The notes under the pieces: model-generated
Database searches by the model: none
Seen by the model: the letters and a program-made list of their open reading frames with translations, nothing else
What the model was told of the DNA's origin: nothing
DNA from: Adhaeribacter soli
Lineage (GTDB): Bacteria; Bacteroidota; Bacteroidia; Cytophagales; Hymenobacteraceae
Direction: 5' to 3'
DNA: 64,000 nt
Assembly: GCF_008727925.1 (NCBI RefSeq)
Contig: NZ_VTWT01000003.1
Coordinates: 434,001-498,000 of the forward strand
Made by a program: the position numbers and the translations under genes
In this document: piece by piece, positions 53,279-60,881 of the stretch
Layout of the letters: every line of letters begins with the position of its first letter
How positions within the stretch are numbered: the stretch's first letter is position 1

Positions 53279-53851
53279 ATGAAACGCATACTTTTTTACC
53301 TTTTACCGCTACTGTTTTTGATTGCCTGCAACAAGGGTAAAGAAAAAGAGAGAGCGAACCTAAGCCCGCGCGATGCAGCTGTTAGTAAGATCGACAGCCT
53401 GGAAACCCAGATCCGGGCTTCGGTGGATAAGCAGGAAAACCCCGATGTAACGCTGGCGCTGAATGCTATTAAACATTACCGCTATTTTGCCGCCGATTTC
53501 CCGCAGGACAGCCTGAGCCCGGATTATTTGTTTCGGGCAGCCCAGATCTACGAAGGCGTGTTGCAGGATCATGCGGAAGCCGCTGAAATTTACGGCAGCG
53601 TTTATGAGAAATATCCCAAATATAAGAACCGCCCCATGATGCTTTTCCACCAGGGCAACGCTTACATCGAAGCGCAGGATACCGCTTATGCTTCTTTGTA
53701 TCTGGGAAGATTTATCCGGGAATACGGCAACCACCCCTTTGCCGACGATGCCCAAGGTTTGCTGAATATCATGCGGATGAACGATGCCCAGTTGCAGGAT
53801 TTCCTGACCAAAGCCCGGAAACAACCGGAAGGCTCCGCGCAGCATCAGTAA
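53279..53851 (+). CDS. tetratricopeptide-like lipoprotein
   Basis: 190 residues. Signal MKRILFYLLPLLFLIACNKG with lipobox Cys at 17. The mature part is all helical with TPR-like pairs (SPDYLFRAAQIYEGVLQDHA near 79-98, AAEIYGSVYEKYPKYKNRP, ASLYLGRFIREYGNHPFADD), the style of outer-membrane-assembly lipoproteins such as BamD but shorter. Likely periplasmic, inner leaflet of the outer membrane, and a protein-protein scaffold; that is inference. Transcribed alone with a terminator after it. Confidence 0.82.
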   Translation: MKRILFYLLPLLFLIACNKGKEKERANLSPRDAAVSKIDSLETQIRASVDKQENPDVTLALNAIKHYRYFAADFPQDSLSPDYLFRAAQIYEGVLQDHAEAAEIYGSVYEKYPKYKNRPMMLFHQGNAYIEAQDTAYASLYLGRFIREYGNHPFADDAQGLLNIMRMNDAQLQDFLTKARKQPEGSAQHQ

Positions 53852-53880
53852 TCTGTTTCAGCCAGTATTTCAACCTCCTG

Positions 53881-53914
53881 AACAGTGCAGCCGCTTGGGT
53901 TGCACTGTTTTTTT
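53881..53914 (+). terminator. terminator of the TPR lipoprotein gene
   Basis: Stem ACAGTGCA (53882-53889) with TGCACTGT (53901-53908), then seven T's. Confidence 0.85.
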
Positions 53915-53997
53915 ATGCCTAGACCTTAAACCTTTCGGCTGGCTGCCGGTTTCCTAAAGAAAATAGCAAGCGACAGCAGTTGCTAAACGTAGGAAAT

Positions 53998-54633
53998 ATG
54001 GTGTTACAGTTAGGAGACATGGCCCCGGATTTTACCGTGGGCTCTACCGAAGGGGTGATCGAGTTTCATAAGTGGCTGGGCGATAGCTGGGGCATGTTGT
54101 TTTCGCATCCCTCGGCGTTCCATTCGGTTTGTACCACCGAGCTGGCCGTGCTGGCCCGGCTCAAACCCGAGTTCGATAAACGCAACACCAAGCTGCTGGG
54201 CCTGAGCGTGGATACGCTGGAGTCTTATTTCGAATGGTTTAAAGATATTAAAGAACTGGAGAATGTAACCATCAATTACCCGATGATTGCGGATTCGGAC
54301 CGGAAAGTAGCCAGTATTTACGGCATGATCCACCCAAATGAATCGCAGACGTTTACCATTCGCAGCCTTTTCCTGATCAATCCCCAGAAAAAGATCAGGC
54401 TGATGCAGATATACCCCGGCTCGTTGGGGCGCAGTTTTCAGGAAATTTTGCGGGCGCTGGACTCTTTGCAACTCACCGACAAATACGAAGTGGCTACCGG
54501 AGCAGAATGGAAAAACGGCCAGGATTGCATTATCATGCCTTCGGTGCCCGACAGCGAGCTGCATGCCCGGTTCCCGAAAGGCTTTCGGGAGCTGAAACCC
54601 TACTATAAGGTTACACCCCAGCCTAATTTGTAA
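53998..54633 (+). CDS. peroxiredoxin-like protein with altered active site (copy 1)
   Basis: 211 residues from the ATG at 53998. 1-Cys peroxiredoxin (Prx6 type) in length and C-terminal arm (WKNGQDCIIMPSVPD, then FPKGFRELKPYYKVTPQPN). The peroxidatic Cys45 is present, but the motif reads P-S-A-F-H-S-V-C where the family, including the neighbouring copy, has P-A-D-F-T-P-V-C; the catalytic Thr is replaced by His42 and Asp40 by Ala. The later Arg (FTIRSLFLI) is kept. Peroxidase activity is therefore doubtful or modified. It is 142 bp before an intact paralogue, so it arose by tandem duplication and then drifted. Confidence 0.88.
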   Translation: MVLQLGDMAPDFTVGSTEGVIEFHKWLGDSWGMLFSHPSAFHSVCTTELAVLARLKPEFDKRNTKLLGLSVDTLESYFEWFKDIKELENVTINYPMIADSDRKVASIYGMIHPNESQTFTIRSLFLINPQKKIRLMQIYPGSLGRSFQEILRALDSLQLTDKYEVATGAEWKNGQDCIIMPSVPDSELHARFPKGFRELKPYYKVTPQPNL

Positions 54634-54774
54634 AAAGGTTGAAAAATATATTTTTGTTAATCCGGTTAGCAGAAAATGCCAGCCGAAACAGGTTTTTCAG
54701 GTCCGGCAGACAACCGGTTTTTTAGTAGTTTTACCCGGCGGAGAAACGGATCTCCGTGCATTAATCAGTATAAA

Positions 54775-55410
54775 ATGGCTTTACAACTAGGAGACATTGC
54801 CCCGGATTTTACGGCCGAAACCACCGAAGGCACTATCGAATTTCATAACTGGCTCGGCAACAGCTGGGGCGTTTTATTTTCGCACCCCGCCGATTTTACG
54901 CCGGTTTGTACTACCGAACTAGGGGCCGTGGCACGGCTGAAGGGCGAGTTCGATAAACGGAATACCAAAGTTATTGCCGTAAGCGTAGACGACGTAGAAT
55001 CGCATAAAAGCTGGATAAACGATATTAACGAAACCCAGCACACCACTATGAATTTCCCGATCATTGCCGATCCGGAACGCAAAGTGGCCGACCTCTACGG
55101 CATGATCCACCCGAATGCAAGTAATACGCTTACCGTGCGTTCGGTTTTCATTATTGGTCCGGACAAGAAAATAAAACTTACCTTAACGTACCCGGCTTCT
55201 ACCGGCCGTAATTTCCAGGAGATCCTCCGCGTACTTGATTCCCTGCAATTATCGGCACAATACAGCGTAGCTACCCCCGCCGACTGGAAAGACGGCGAAG
55301 ATGTGGTAATCTCCAACGCTATTAAAAACGAAGACATCCCCGCCAAATTCCCGAAAGGTCACCGCGAGATTAAACCTTACCTCCGCATGACGCCGCAGCC
55401 GAATAAGTAG
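54775..55410 (+). CDS. peroxiredoxin, 1-Cys Prx6 type (copy 2)
   Basis: 211 residues from the ATG at 54775; 33 codons of open frame upstream show no similarity to the paralogue and are not used. The active site is intact: Pro38, Thr42 and Cys45 in HPADFTPVCTTEL, with Arg in LTVRSVFII near 125. Reduces hydrogen peroxide and organic hydroperoxides in the cytoplasm, the reductant being unknown (bacillithiol is possible given bshC elsewhere in the window). The C-terminal arm DWKDGEDVVISNAIKNED is typical. Confidence 0.94.
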   Translation: MALQLGDIAPDFTAETTEGTIEFHNWLGNSWGVLFSHPADFTPVCTTELGAVARLKGEFDKRNTKVIAVSVDDVESHKSWINDINETQHTTMNFPIIADPERKVADLYGMIHPNASNTLTVRSVFIIGPDKKIKLTLTYPASTGRNFQEILRVLDSLQLSAQYSVATPADWKDGEDVVISNAIKNEDIPAKFPKGHREIKPYLRMTPQPNK

Positions 55411-55523
55411 GATCTGGCGGTTTGGAAATTTGAAGATTTGGAAATGAGGGTATGGATTTCTGAGCTTTCTCAAGTCTTCTAAAGTGTTTCTAAGTACAGT
55501 AGCGTTTAGAATAATCGCTCATT

Positions 55524-55571
55524 AAAAATCCCGGTAGCTCAGGGTTTAAACCATGCGCTACCGGGATTTTT
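55524..55571. terminator. bidirectional terminator
   Basis: A 15-bp perfect stem (55524-55538 with 55557-55571), A/T runs on both ends, between convergent genes. Confidence 0.85.
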
Positions 55572-55635
55572 AATTTTGAGCCATCTTCCTAAAAAATGCT
55601 ATGCTTTTTGTAGAAAAAGGCGTAGCGTTTTCAAT

Positions 55636-56247
55636 TTAGTTGGTAGCCATCAAATTATCGGTATTCACATACAGGAGCTGTACGTGTTGGTCTTTGGCTT
55701 TGCCGGCATTTTCCTGAACAAGTTGTATTAGGTGTTTCGTCTGCCGGTTCATCATCCGGTTCCAGAAAACCACAATGGTATAATCTGCTGAAATTTTATT
55801 TTGCGGTTTTGTGGTTGGCAGGGGTATTAAATAGCGGCTAAGCGTTTGGAGGTCTAGCAGCGAATCTAGCGGAGCTTGTGGCTTGGGCGGAAAAGAATTG
55901 AACTGTCCTTCTTTGTTCCAGGCTAAGTTTGGGAAACCACCGGCGTAGCAGTTAATGTAGAATACCTGAAGCCGGCCGTCTTTATCGAAAAATAGAGATT
56001 GTAAGGCTTGGCTGTGATTATTGATTTGTTGGAAGTAACGTTTTTGATCAAATGATTTCAGGTGTTCAAAAAAATAGGCTGTGTCCAGTTCAAAAGAGTT
56101 CTCCAGTGGGATGTTATACTTCTTGGCTTGCGAAGCAATCTCGGTTTGGTTTAATTTTTTCGGACTTTTGATACCATATATGCTGCCAGCTAAAAAAGAG
56201 CAACTGCTGCAAAACAAAATGATAAGGACGGGAACAAGGCGGAACAT
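55636..56247 (-). CDS. lipoprotein of unknown function
   Basis: 203 residues. Signal MFRLVPVLIILFCSSCSFLA with a lipobox Cys at 16. The mature protein reads like a thioredoxin-fold relative in the C-terminal half (ADYTIVVFWNRMMNRQTKHL near 155-174, then HVQLLYVNTDN), but the active CxxC is missing (WNRM in its place). The middle part has YINCYAGGFPNLAWNKEG with one Cys. I do not recognise a named family. AT-rich compared with the peroxiredoxin genes next to it. Minus strand, alone. Confidence 0.65.
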   Translation of the reverse strand: MFRLVPVLIILFCSSCSFLAGSIYGIKSPKKLNQTEIASQAKKYNIPLENSFELDTAYFFEHLKSFDQKRYFQQINNHSQALQSLFFDKDGRLQVFYINCYAGGFPNLAWNKEGQFNSFPPKPQAPLDSLLDLQTLSRYLIPLPTTKPQNKISADYTIVVFWNRMMNRQTKHLIQLVQENAGKAKDQHVQLLYVNTDNLMATN

Positions 56248-56324
56248 AGAAATAAGTTTTTAACAAATTAAAACTTATTTCCTGGGACTACAAAGGTGTT
56301 TAGCAGCGGATGTTACACAAGGTC

Positions 56325-56595
56325 GTTTGTCTGAACTAGGATTTATAGGATTAAATGATAAAAATTATTCCCGACCAAAATAATTACTACGGGCTTGGAG
56401 GGGAAGAGAAAAAAGAGCAGGTACAAGGTATTTGAAACTGCTTAAGTATTCACAATATTGGTTTTAAAGCTTTCACAGGGAGCTTATCGAAATTCCTCTT
56501 TCCTTGAGCATATCTCGCTCCTGAATTCGAATTATTCCTATTTCGGAATAAAATCCTGTCTATCTTATCAATCCTTAAAATCGTGTTCAGACAAT
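56325..56595. repeat. dispersed inverted repeat, family B
   Basis: Ends GTTTGTCTGAACTAGGATTT (56325-56344) and, inverted, AATCCTTAAAATCGTGTTCA then GACAATCC (56570-56597). The enclosed 200 bp are AT-rich with no protein frame. It occupies the centre of the 525-bp gap between 56247 and 56773. The last 70 bp of that gap are CAATCAACAATTAACAAT-type short repeats. Confidence 0.65.
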
Positions 56596-56772
56596 CCTGC
56601 TTGCCTAAAAGCAGTAAATAGTTTCCGGGCCGGAGTACAGTAGGTTTTTACACCGGAAAAGTAAAAGTAGTTAATGTTAATTCATCTGATCGCACAGCCT
56701 ACCGCCTCATGCAAATGGGGAAAAACAATCAACAATTAACAATCAGCAATCAACAATTTAACCATTAAACAA

Positions 56773-57615
56773 TTAAACCGCAGGTTGGCCTAGCTTTTCG
56801 AAAGCAGGTTTGTTCTGGCGCGAATCGAAGAGGAACTGGTTTAGTTTGGAGCGGAGGTCGGACGAGGAAAGATTGCGGTAAACGGCGCCTTCGTTCACAA
56901 TACTGATCTGGCCGGTTTCTTCCGATACTACCAGAATTACGCTATCGGTTACTTCGCTTAAGCCAATGGCGGCGCGGTGGCGCAAACCCAATGAGGCCGG
57001 CACATCTTCGCTTTCGGTAACCGGCAGAATGCAGCGGGCAGCTTTAATGCGGTTGCTCGCTACTATTACAGCACCATCGTGCAGCGGACTGGTTTTGTTG
57101 AAAATAGAAAGTAGTAAACGCTTGGAAATGGCTGCATCCAGGAAATCGCCGGAATCGGCGTAAAACTGTAATTCGGAACTTTTGGCAAAAACGATCAGGG
57201 CGCCTGTGTTTTTGCCGGCTAAGCTTTTGGCCGCTTCAATGAACGGCGTCAGGTTCATGCGGTCGGTGGTTTCTTCTTTGCGCCACGGGAAGCCCCGGAA
57301 CAGCTTGTCGTTATTGAAAGCCGTGGTTTTCCCGATTAAAAGCAGGAATTTCCGGATCTCCTGCTGAAAAAGGATGATACCCGCAATAACACCTACGCCC
57401 ATAAATTGCCCCAGAATGGCGGTAAGCAATTCCATGCCGGCCGCTTTCACAATTAAATAGGTAAGGTAAATACTCAGGAAACCGACAAAGATCTTAAGCG
57501 CGACGCTGCCGGTAAGCAGTTTGTAAAGCTGGTACAGCAAAATGGTAACCAGCAGGACGTCGAGCACGTCGATCCAGCCAATTTCCATAAAACCGATAGC
57601 AAACAGCTTAATCAC
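56773..57615 (-). CDS. cdaA: diadenylate cyclase CdaA
   Basis: Makes the second messenger c-di-AMP from two ATP. 280 residues from a GTG at 57615; the family's usual opening IGFMEIGWIDVLDVLLV is preserved only from that start (ATG at 57588 would cut it). Three N-terminal membrane helices (about 15-33, 38-57, 65-85), then the DAC domain with DGA at 180-182 (LHDGAVIV) and RHR at 212-214 (GLRHRAA), the two catalytic motifs. The GTG lies inside the end of folP (8-bp overlap), so expression is coupled to folate synthesis. Confidence 0.95.
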   Translation of the reverse strand: MIKLFAIGFMEIGWIDVLDVLLVTILLYQLYKLLTGSVALKIFVGFLSIYLTYLIVKAAGMELLTAILGQFMGVGVIAGIILFQQEIRKFLLLIGKTTAFNNDKLFRGFPWRKEETTDRMNLTPFIEAAKSLAGKNTGALIVFAKSSELQFYADSGDFLDAAISKRLLLSIFNKTSPLHDGAVIVASNRIKAARCILPVTESEDVPASLGLRHRAAIGLSEVTDSVILVVSEETGQISIVNEGAVYRNLSSSDLRSKLNQFLFDSRQNKPAFEKLGQPAV

Positions 57616-58489
57616 GTTGTGTTGTCTTTAAAAATAATTTAATGGTCTGAACAGCTTCCTTTACGTCGTGCACCCGCAGAATTTTGGCGCCTTTTGTTAA
57701 AGCCAGCATGTTTAGGGCCGTTGTTCCGTTCAGGGCTTCTTCCGGAGCAATTCCCAAAGCCTTATAGGTCATCGATTTCCGCGACATACCGGCCAGTACC
57801 GGTAAACCCAGTATTCTGAGGCTTTCCAGCTGATTCAGCACTTCGTAGTTCTGTTCCACCGTTTTGGCAAATCCGAACCCCGGATCGATGATGATGTCTT
57901 TCACTCCCAACTGTTTCAGCGCATGAACTTTTTCGGCAAAATACGCCAGCAGTTCCGGCATCAGATTTTCGTAATGCGTCAGCTTGTTCATGGTTTGCGG
58001 CGTACCGCGCATGTGCATCAGGATGTACGGCACCTGCAGCTTTGCCGCAGTAGCAAACATCGCGCCATCCAGACTTCCCCCCGAAATATCGTTTATAATC
58101 GCAGCTCCTTCCCCGATTGCAGCCTCTGCTACGGAGGCCCTAAATGTATCTACGGAAATTATGGCATCCGGGAACGCTTTCAGGATACTTTTTATGGCCG
58201 GAACGATACGATTTTTCTCTTCTTCAGTCGGAATATCGGTAGCGCCGGGCCGGCTGGAGTAACCGCCGATGTCAAGCATGGCAGCGCCTTCCTGCAACAG
58301 TTTTTCGGTTCGTTCCAGTATCGTTTTTTCGGAAAAAGTACGGCTGCCGGCAAAAAAAGAATCGGGCGTGAAATTCAGGATCCCCATGGCTATGGGATCG
58401 GCAAGTGAGAGGAGATTTCCGCCCACGTTAAGCGTACTTTTGGTTGAAAAAAATGTATCTTTCGGGTTCAAATCCGGTTTCGGGTTCAA
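57608..58489 (-). CDS. folP: dihydropteroate synthase
   Basis: Joins para-aminobenzoate to the pterin diphosphate in folate synthesis. 293 residues if the TTG at 58489 is used; no ATG lies before the first conserved segment. Signatures: AMGILNFTPDSFFAGS near 34-49, LDIGGYSSRPGATDI near 96-110, IINDISGG near 136 and PGFGFAKTVEQNY near 203. Overlaps cdaA downstream. Only 25 bp separate its start from the divergent DUF1599 gene, which also seems to start at TTG. Confidence 0.93.
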   Translation of the reverse strand: MNPKPDLNPKDTFFSTKSTLNVGGNLLSLADPIAMGILNFTPDSFFAGSRTFSEKTILERTEKLLQEGAAMLDIGGYSSRPGATDIPTEEEKNRIVPAIKSILKAFPDAIISVDTFRASVAEAAIGEGAAIINDISGGSLDGAMFATAAKLQVPYILMHMRGTPQTMNKLTHYENLMPELLAYFAEKVHALKQLGVKDIIIDPGFGFAKTVEQNYEVLNQLESLRILGLPVLAGMSRKSMTYKALGIAPEEALNGTTALNMLALTKGAKILRVHDVKEAVQTIKLFLKTTQRD

Positions 58490-58514
58490 TAGTTTTAAAA
58501 GTAAGATTAAAAAG

Positions 58515-59054
58515 TTGATTAATCAAACGCTGCAGGAATATAATAAGGTTATTGCGGTTTGCCGCGATACGTTCGTGAAGAAAACCAAGGATTACGGCAC
58601 CGCCTGGCGCGTGCTCCGGCTGCCTTCCATCACCGATCAGATCTTCATCAAAGCCCAGCGCATCCGCTCTATTCAGGAGAAAGGCGTGCAGCGGGTAGAA
58701 GAAGACATTACCTCCGAATTTGTGGGCATTATTAATTACTGCGTGATCGCGCTCATGCAGATGCACCTGCTCAACAACCCGGAAATGAACCTTTCGGCCG
58801 AAGAAGTGGAGCAGATGTACAACCGCGAAATAGAGCAGAATATCGAACTGCTGGAAAACAAAAACCACGACTACGGCGAGGCCTGGCGCGACATGCGGAT
58901 CACCTCCATTACCGACATTATTCTGATGAAGCTGCACCGCACCAAGCAAATTGAAGACAACCAGGGCCAGACCCTTATTTCGGAAGGCGTGGAAGCCAAT
59001 TACCGGGATATGATAAACTACGCCGTCTTCGTTCTGATAAAGCTGGGGTTTTGA
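58515..59054 (+). CDS. DUF1599 protein (nucleotide-modification-associated domain 1)
   Basis: 179 residues from a TTG at 58515 (INQTLQEYNKVIAVCRD); the frame is open further upstream but that part is antisense to folP. It contains two related halves: KTKDYGTAWRVLRLPSITDQ near 20-39 and NHDYGEAWRDMRITSITDII near 115-134, each followed by a helix with NY. This KxxDYGxAWR duplication is diagnostic of DUF1599. Predicted all-alpha NTP pyrophosphatase-like fold; the role is unknown in Bacteroidota, where it is widespread. Next to folP as here. Confidence 0.87.
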   Translation: MINQTLQEYNKVIAVCRDTFVKKTKDYGTAWRVLRLPSITDQIFIKAQRIRSIQEKGVQRVEEDITSEFVGIINYCVIALMQMHLLNNPEMNLSAEEVEQMYNREIEQNIELLENKNHDYGEAWRDMRITSITDIILMKLHRTKQIEDNQGQTLISEGVEANYRDMINYAVFVLIKLGF

Positions 59055-59390
59055 CCCCACCCCAACCCTCCCCTAAAAACAGGGGAGGGAGTTTTTTTGT
59101 AGGGACAGGTCGCGACCTGTCCGCACGCATATTGAATAACCGTCAGCTAAAGCAGACGGCAATGAAAATGAGGCCTGAGCGTTGATAAAATGATTTTTGA
59201 CTGGAAGCCTAACGTTTTCAGGCTACTATAAAAAAACGGAAGCTAAAACCAAACTACTGCCCCAAAAGCTCCCCTCCTAACAAAGAAGGGGCCGGGGGTG
59301 GTTGAAGACTACAACGAAAGAAAACAAACTAAAATCATCTGCCGAAAAGTCCTCCCCTGTTTTTAGGGGAGGATTTAGGTGGGGTAAAAC
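59050..59390. repeat. nested repeat block (families E and A, plus palindrome)
   Basis: Fills the 343-bp gap. Family E units at 59050-59097 and, inverted, 59268-59308 and 59340-59390 (each with AGGGGAGG-type hairpin arms). Between them are the 20-bp palindrome GGACAGGTCGCGACCTGTCC (59103-59122) and family A copy 3 (59140-59167). The last unit forms the leader of the next gene. Confidence 0.75.
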
Positions 59391-59397
59391 AAACATT

Positions 59398-60489
59398 ATG
59401 AAGTGGATTACGCGCTTTTGCTGGATCTTTGTCGGAGTGCTTTTCATCTTTTCCGGCTTAATTAAGATCAACGACCCGGCTGGTACTGCCATTAAGCTGG
59501 AAGAGTATTTCGAAGTTTTCGGCCACGATTTCGGTTCGTTCTTTCTGAGTTTCCGGCCGCTGAGTCTGTACCTGGCTATTTTTCTGAACGTACTGGAAAT
59601 TGCCCTGGGTGTAGCCCTGCTCATGCGCTGGCATTTAAAAACGGTGCTGAATGCCCTGCTCGCGCTCATTGTTTTCTTCACCTTCCTGACTTTTTATTCG
59701 GCCTACTTCAACAAAGTAACGGATTGCGGCTGCTTCGGCGACGCCATTAAACTTACCCCGTGGGAATCGTTTACAAAGGACATTGTGCTGCTGGTTATGA
59801 TTGTGATTCTGATCGCGACCAAACGCTATATTCCGGCTCAGAGAAACTACCGGATGGCCGGCATTGTAACCGGGATAGCCACCGCGTTTTCCTTCCTGGT
59901 GGGTATGTACGCCATTCTGCACGAACCAATCCTCGATTTCCGGGCATATAAAGTAGGCAACAACATTCCGGCTTTAATGAAGCCATCCGAACCGCTTCGC
60001 TACAAATACATTATGGAGAAGAACGGCCAAGAAAAGGAATTTGAAGTTTACCCGACCGATACCACTTGGGTTTACAAAGAAATGGTACCCCTGAACCCGG
60101 AAGCCGGCCCGAAGATCACCGATTTCAGCGTTTGGAACGATGAAGGCACGTTTACCGACGAAGTATTTACCGGAAACAAGCTCCTGATCCTGGTGCATAC
60201 CGTAGAGAAAACCGATAAAAGTGCTTTTGCCGAAATAAATAAACTGGTTGAAGAGCTGCAAGGTGCTCCGCTCCAGATCTGGGCCTTAACTTCCAGCGGT
60301 GGTCAGCAATTCGACGTTTTCCGCCACGAACAAAACTTAGCCGTTCCTTTCTACTTCACCGATGCTACCGTGCTCAAAACTATGATGCGCTCCAATCCGG
60401 GTATTATGCTCCTGAAAAACGGTACCGTAGTTGGCAAATGGAGCCGTAACGATGTACCGACAGCGGAAGAGGTGAAATCGAAGTTGTAA
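59398..60489 (+). CDS. BT_3928-like DoxX family membrane protein
   Basis: 363 residues from the ATG at 59398. N-terminal DoxX/MauE-like part with four to five membrane helices (VGVLFIFSGLIKINDPAG near 11-28, ending near 175) and a Cys pair motif DCGCFGDAIKLTPWE near 107-121. The C-terminal part (about 225-363) resembles a thioredoxin fold (LLILVHTVEKTDKSAFAEIN, GIMLLKNGTVVGKWSRND) without a CxxC. Matches the BT_3928 family of Bacteroidota. Probably a redox or thiol-related inner-membrane protein; role inferred, not shown. Confidence 0.88.
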   Translation: MKWITRFCWIFVGVLFIFSGLIKINDPAGTAIKLEEYFEVFGHDFGSFFLSFRPLSLYLAIFLNVLEIALGVALLMRWHLKTVLNALLALIVFFTFLTFYSAYFNKVTDCGCFGDAIKLTPWESFTKDIVLLVMIVILIATKRYIPAQRNYRMAGIVTGIATAFSFLVGMYAILHEPILDFRAYKVGNNIPALMKPSEPLRYKYIMEKNGQEKEFEVYPTDTTWVYKEMVPLNPEAGPKITDFSVWNDEGTFTDEVFTGNKLLILVHTVEKTDKSAFAEINKLVEELQGAPLQIWALTSSGGQQFDVFRHEQNLAVPFYFTDATVLKTMMRSNPGIMLLKNGTVVGKWSRNDVPTAEEVKSKL

Positions 60490-60492
60490 GGT

Positions 60493-60880
60493 CGTTGCTC
60501 GTTGTTCGTTATTCATTGTTCGGGATGCCGGATAGAGAGCAACGAGCTTGAAATTTAGGTCATCCTGAGCGCCAGCGAAGGACCTCGTCGGCGAACAGTA
60601 TGAAAATTAGCTACAACGAGAAAATGAAAGGCCTGTTTTTTTGTGTACATCATTACAAACCCTAAGAAATCCGTGCTTTACACTGGTGTAATTAACAAAA
60701 AGTTGGACGAGAGCTAAGAAGGAAGCTTTGATTGCAATTGCAAACCCGAACTGGGATTTTCTGGAAGTATAAGTGCTTTTCGTTAATTTCTCTGCAGTTC
60801 TCCAACGAGGTCCTTCGCTGGCGCTCAGGATGACAGAACCTTTAAAGCTTCGAATCAACAACGAACAACGAATAACGAAA
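60493..60880. repeat. nested repeat block (families G and C)
   Basis: Outer pair: CGTTGCTCGTTGTTCGTTA at 60493-60511 and its approximate inverse at 60855-60880. Inner pair: family C at 60559-60591 and inverted at 60802-60834 (33 bp, one difference). The central 210 bp are unique, AT-rich and without a convincing gene. The right outer unit abuts the permease start codon. Confidence 0.8.
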
Positions 60881-60881
60881 T

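Noticed and set aside
55636-56247. Thioredoxin-like oxidoreductase
   Set aside because: The C-terminal half has thioredoxin-like strands but the CxxC site is missing, so no redox function is called.
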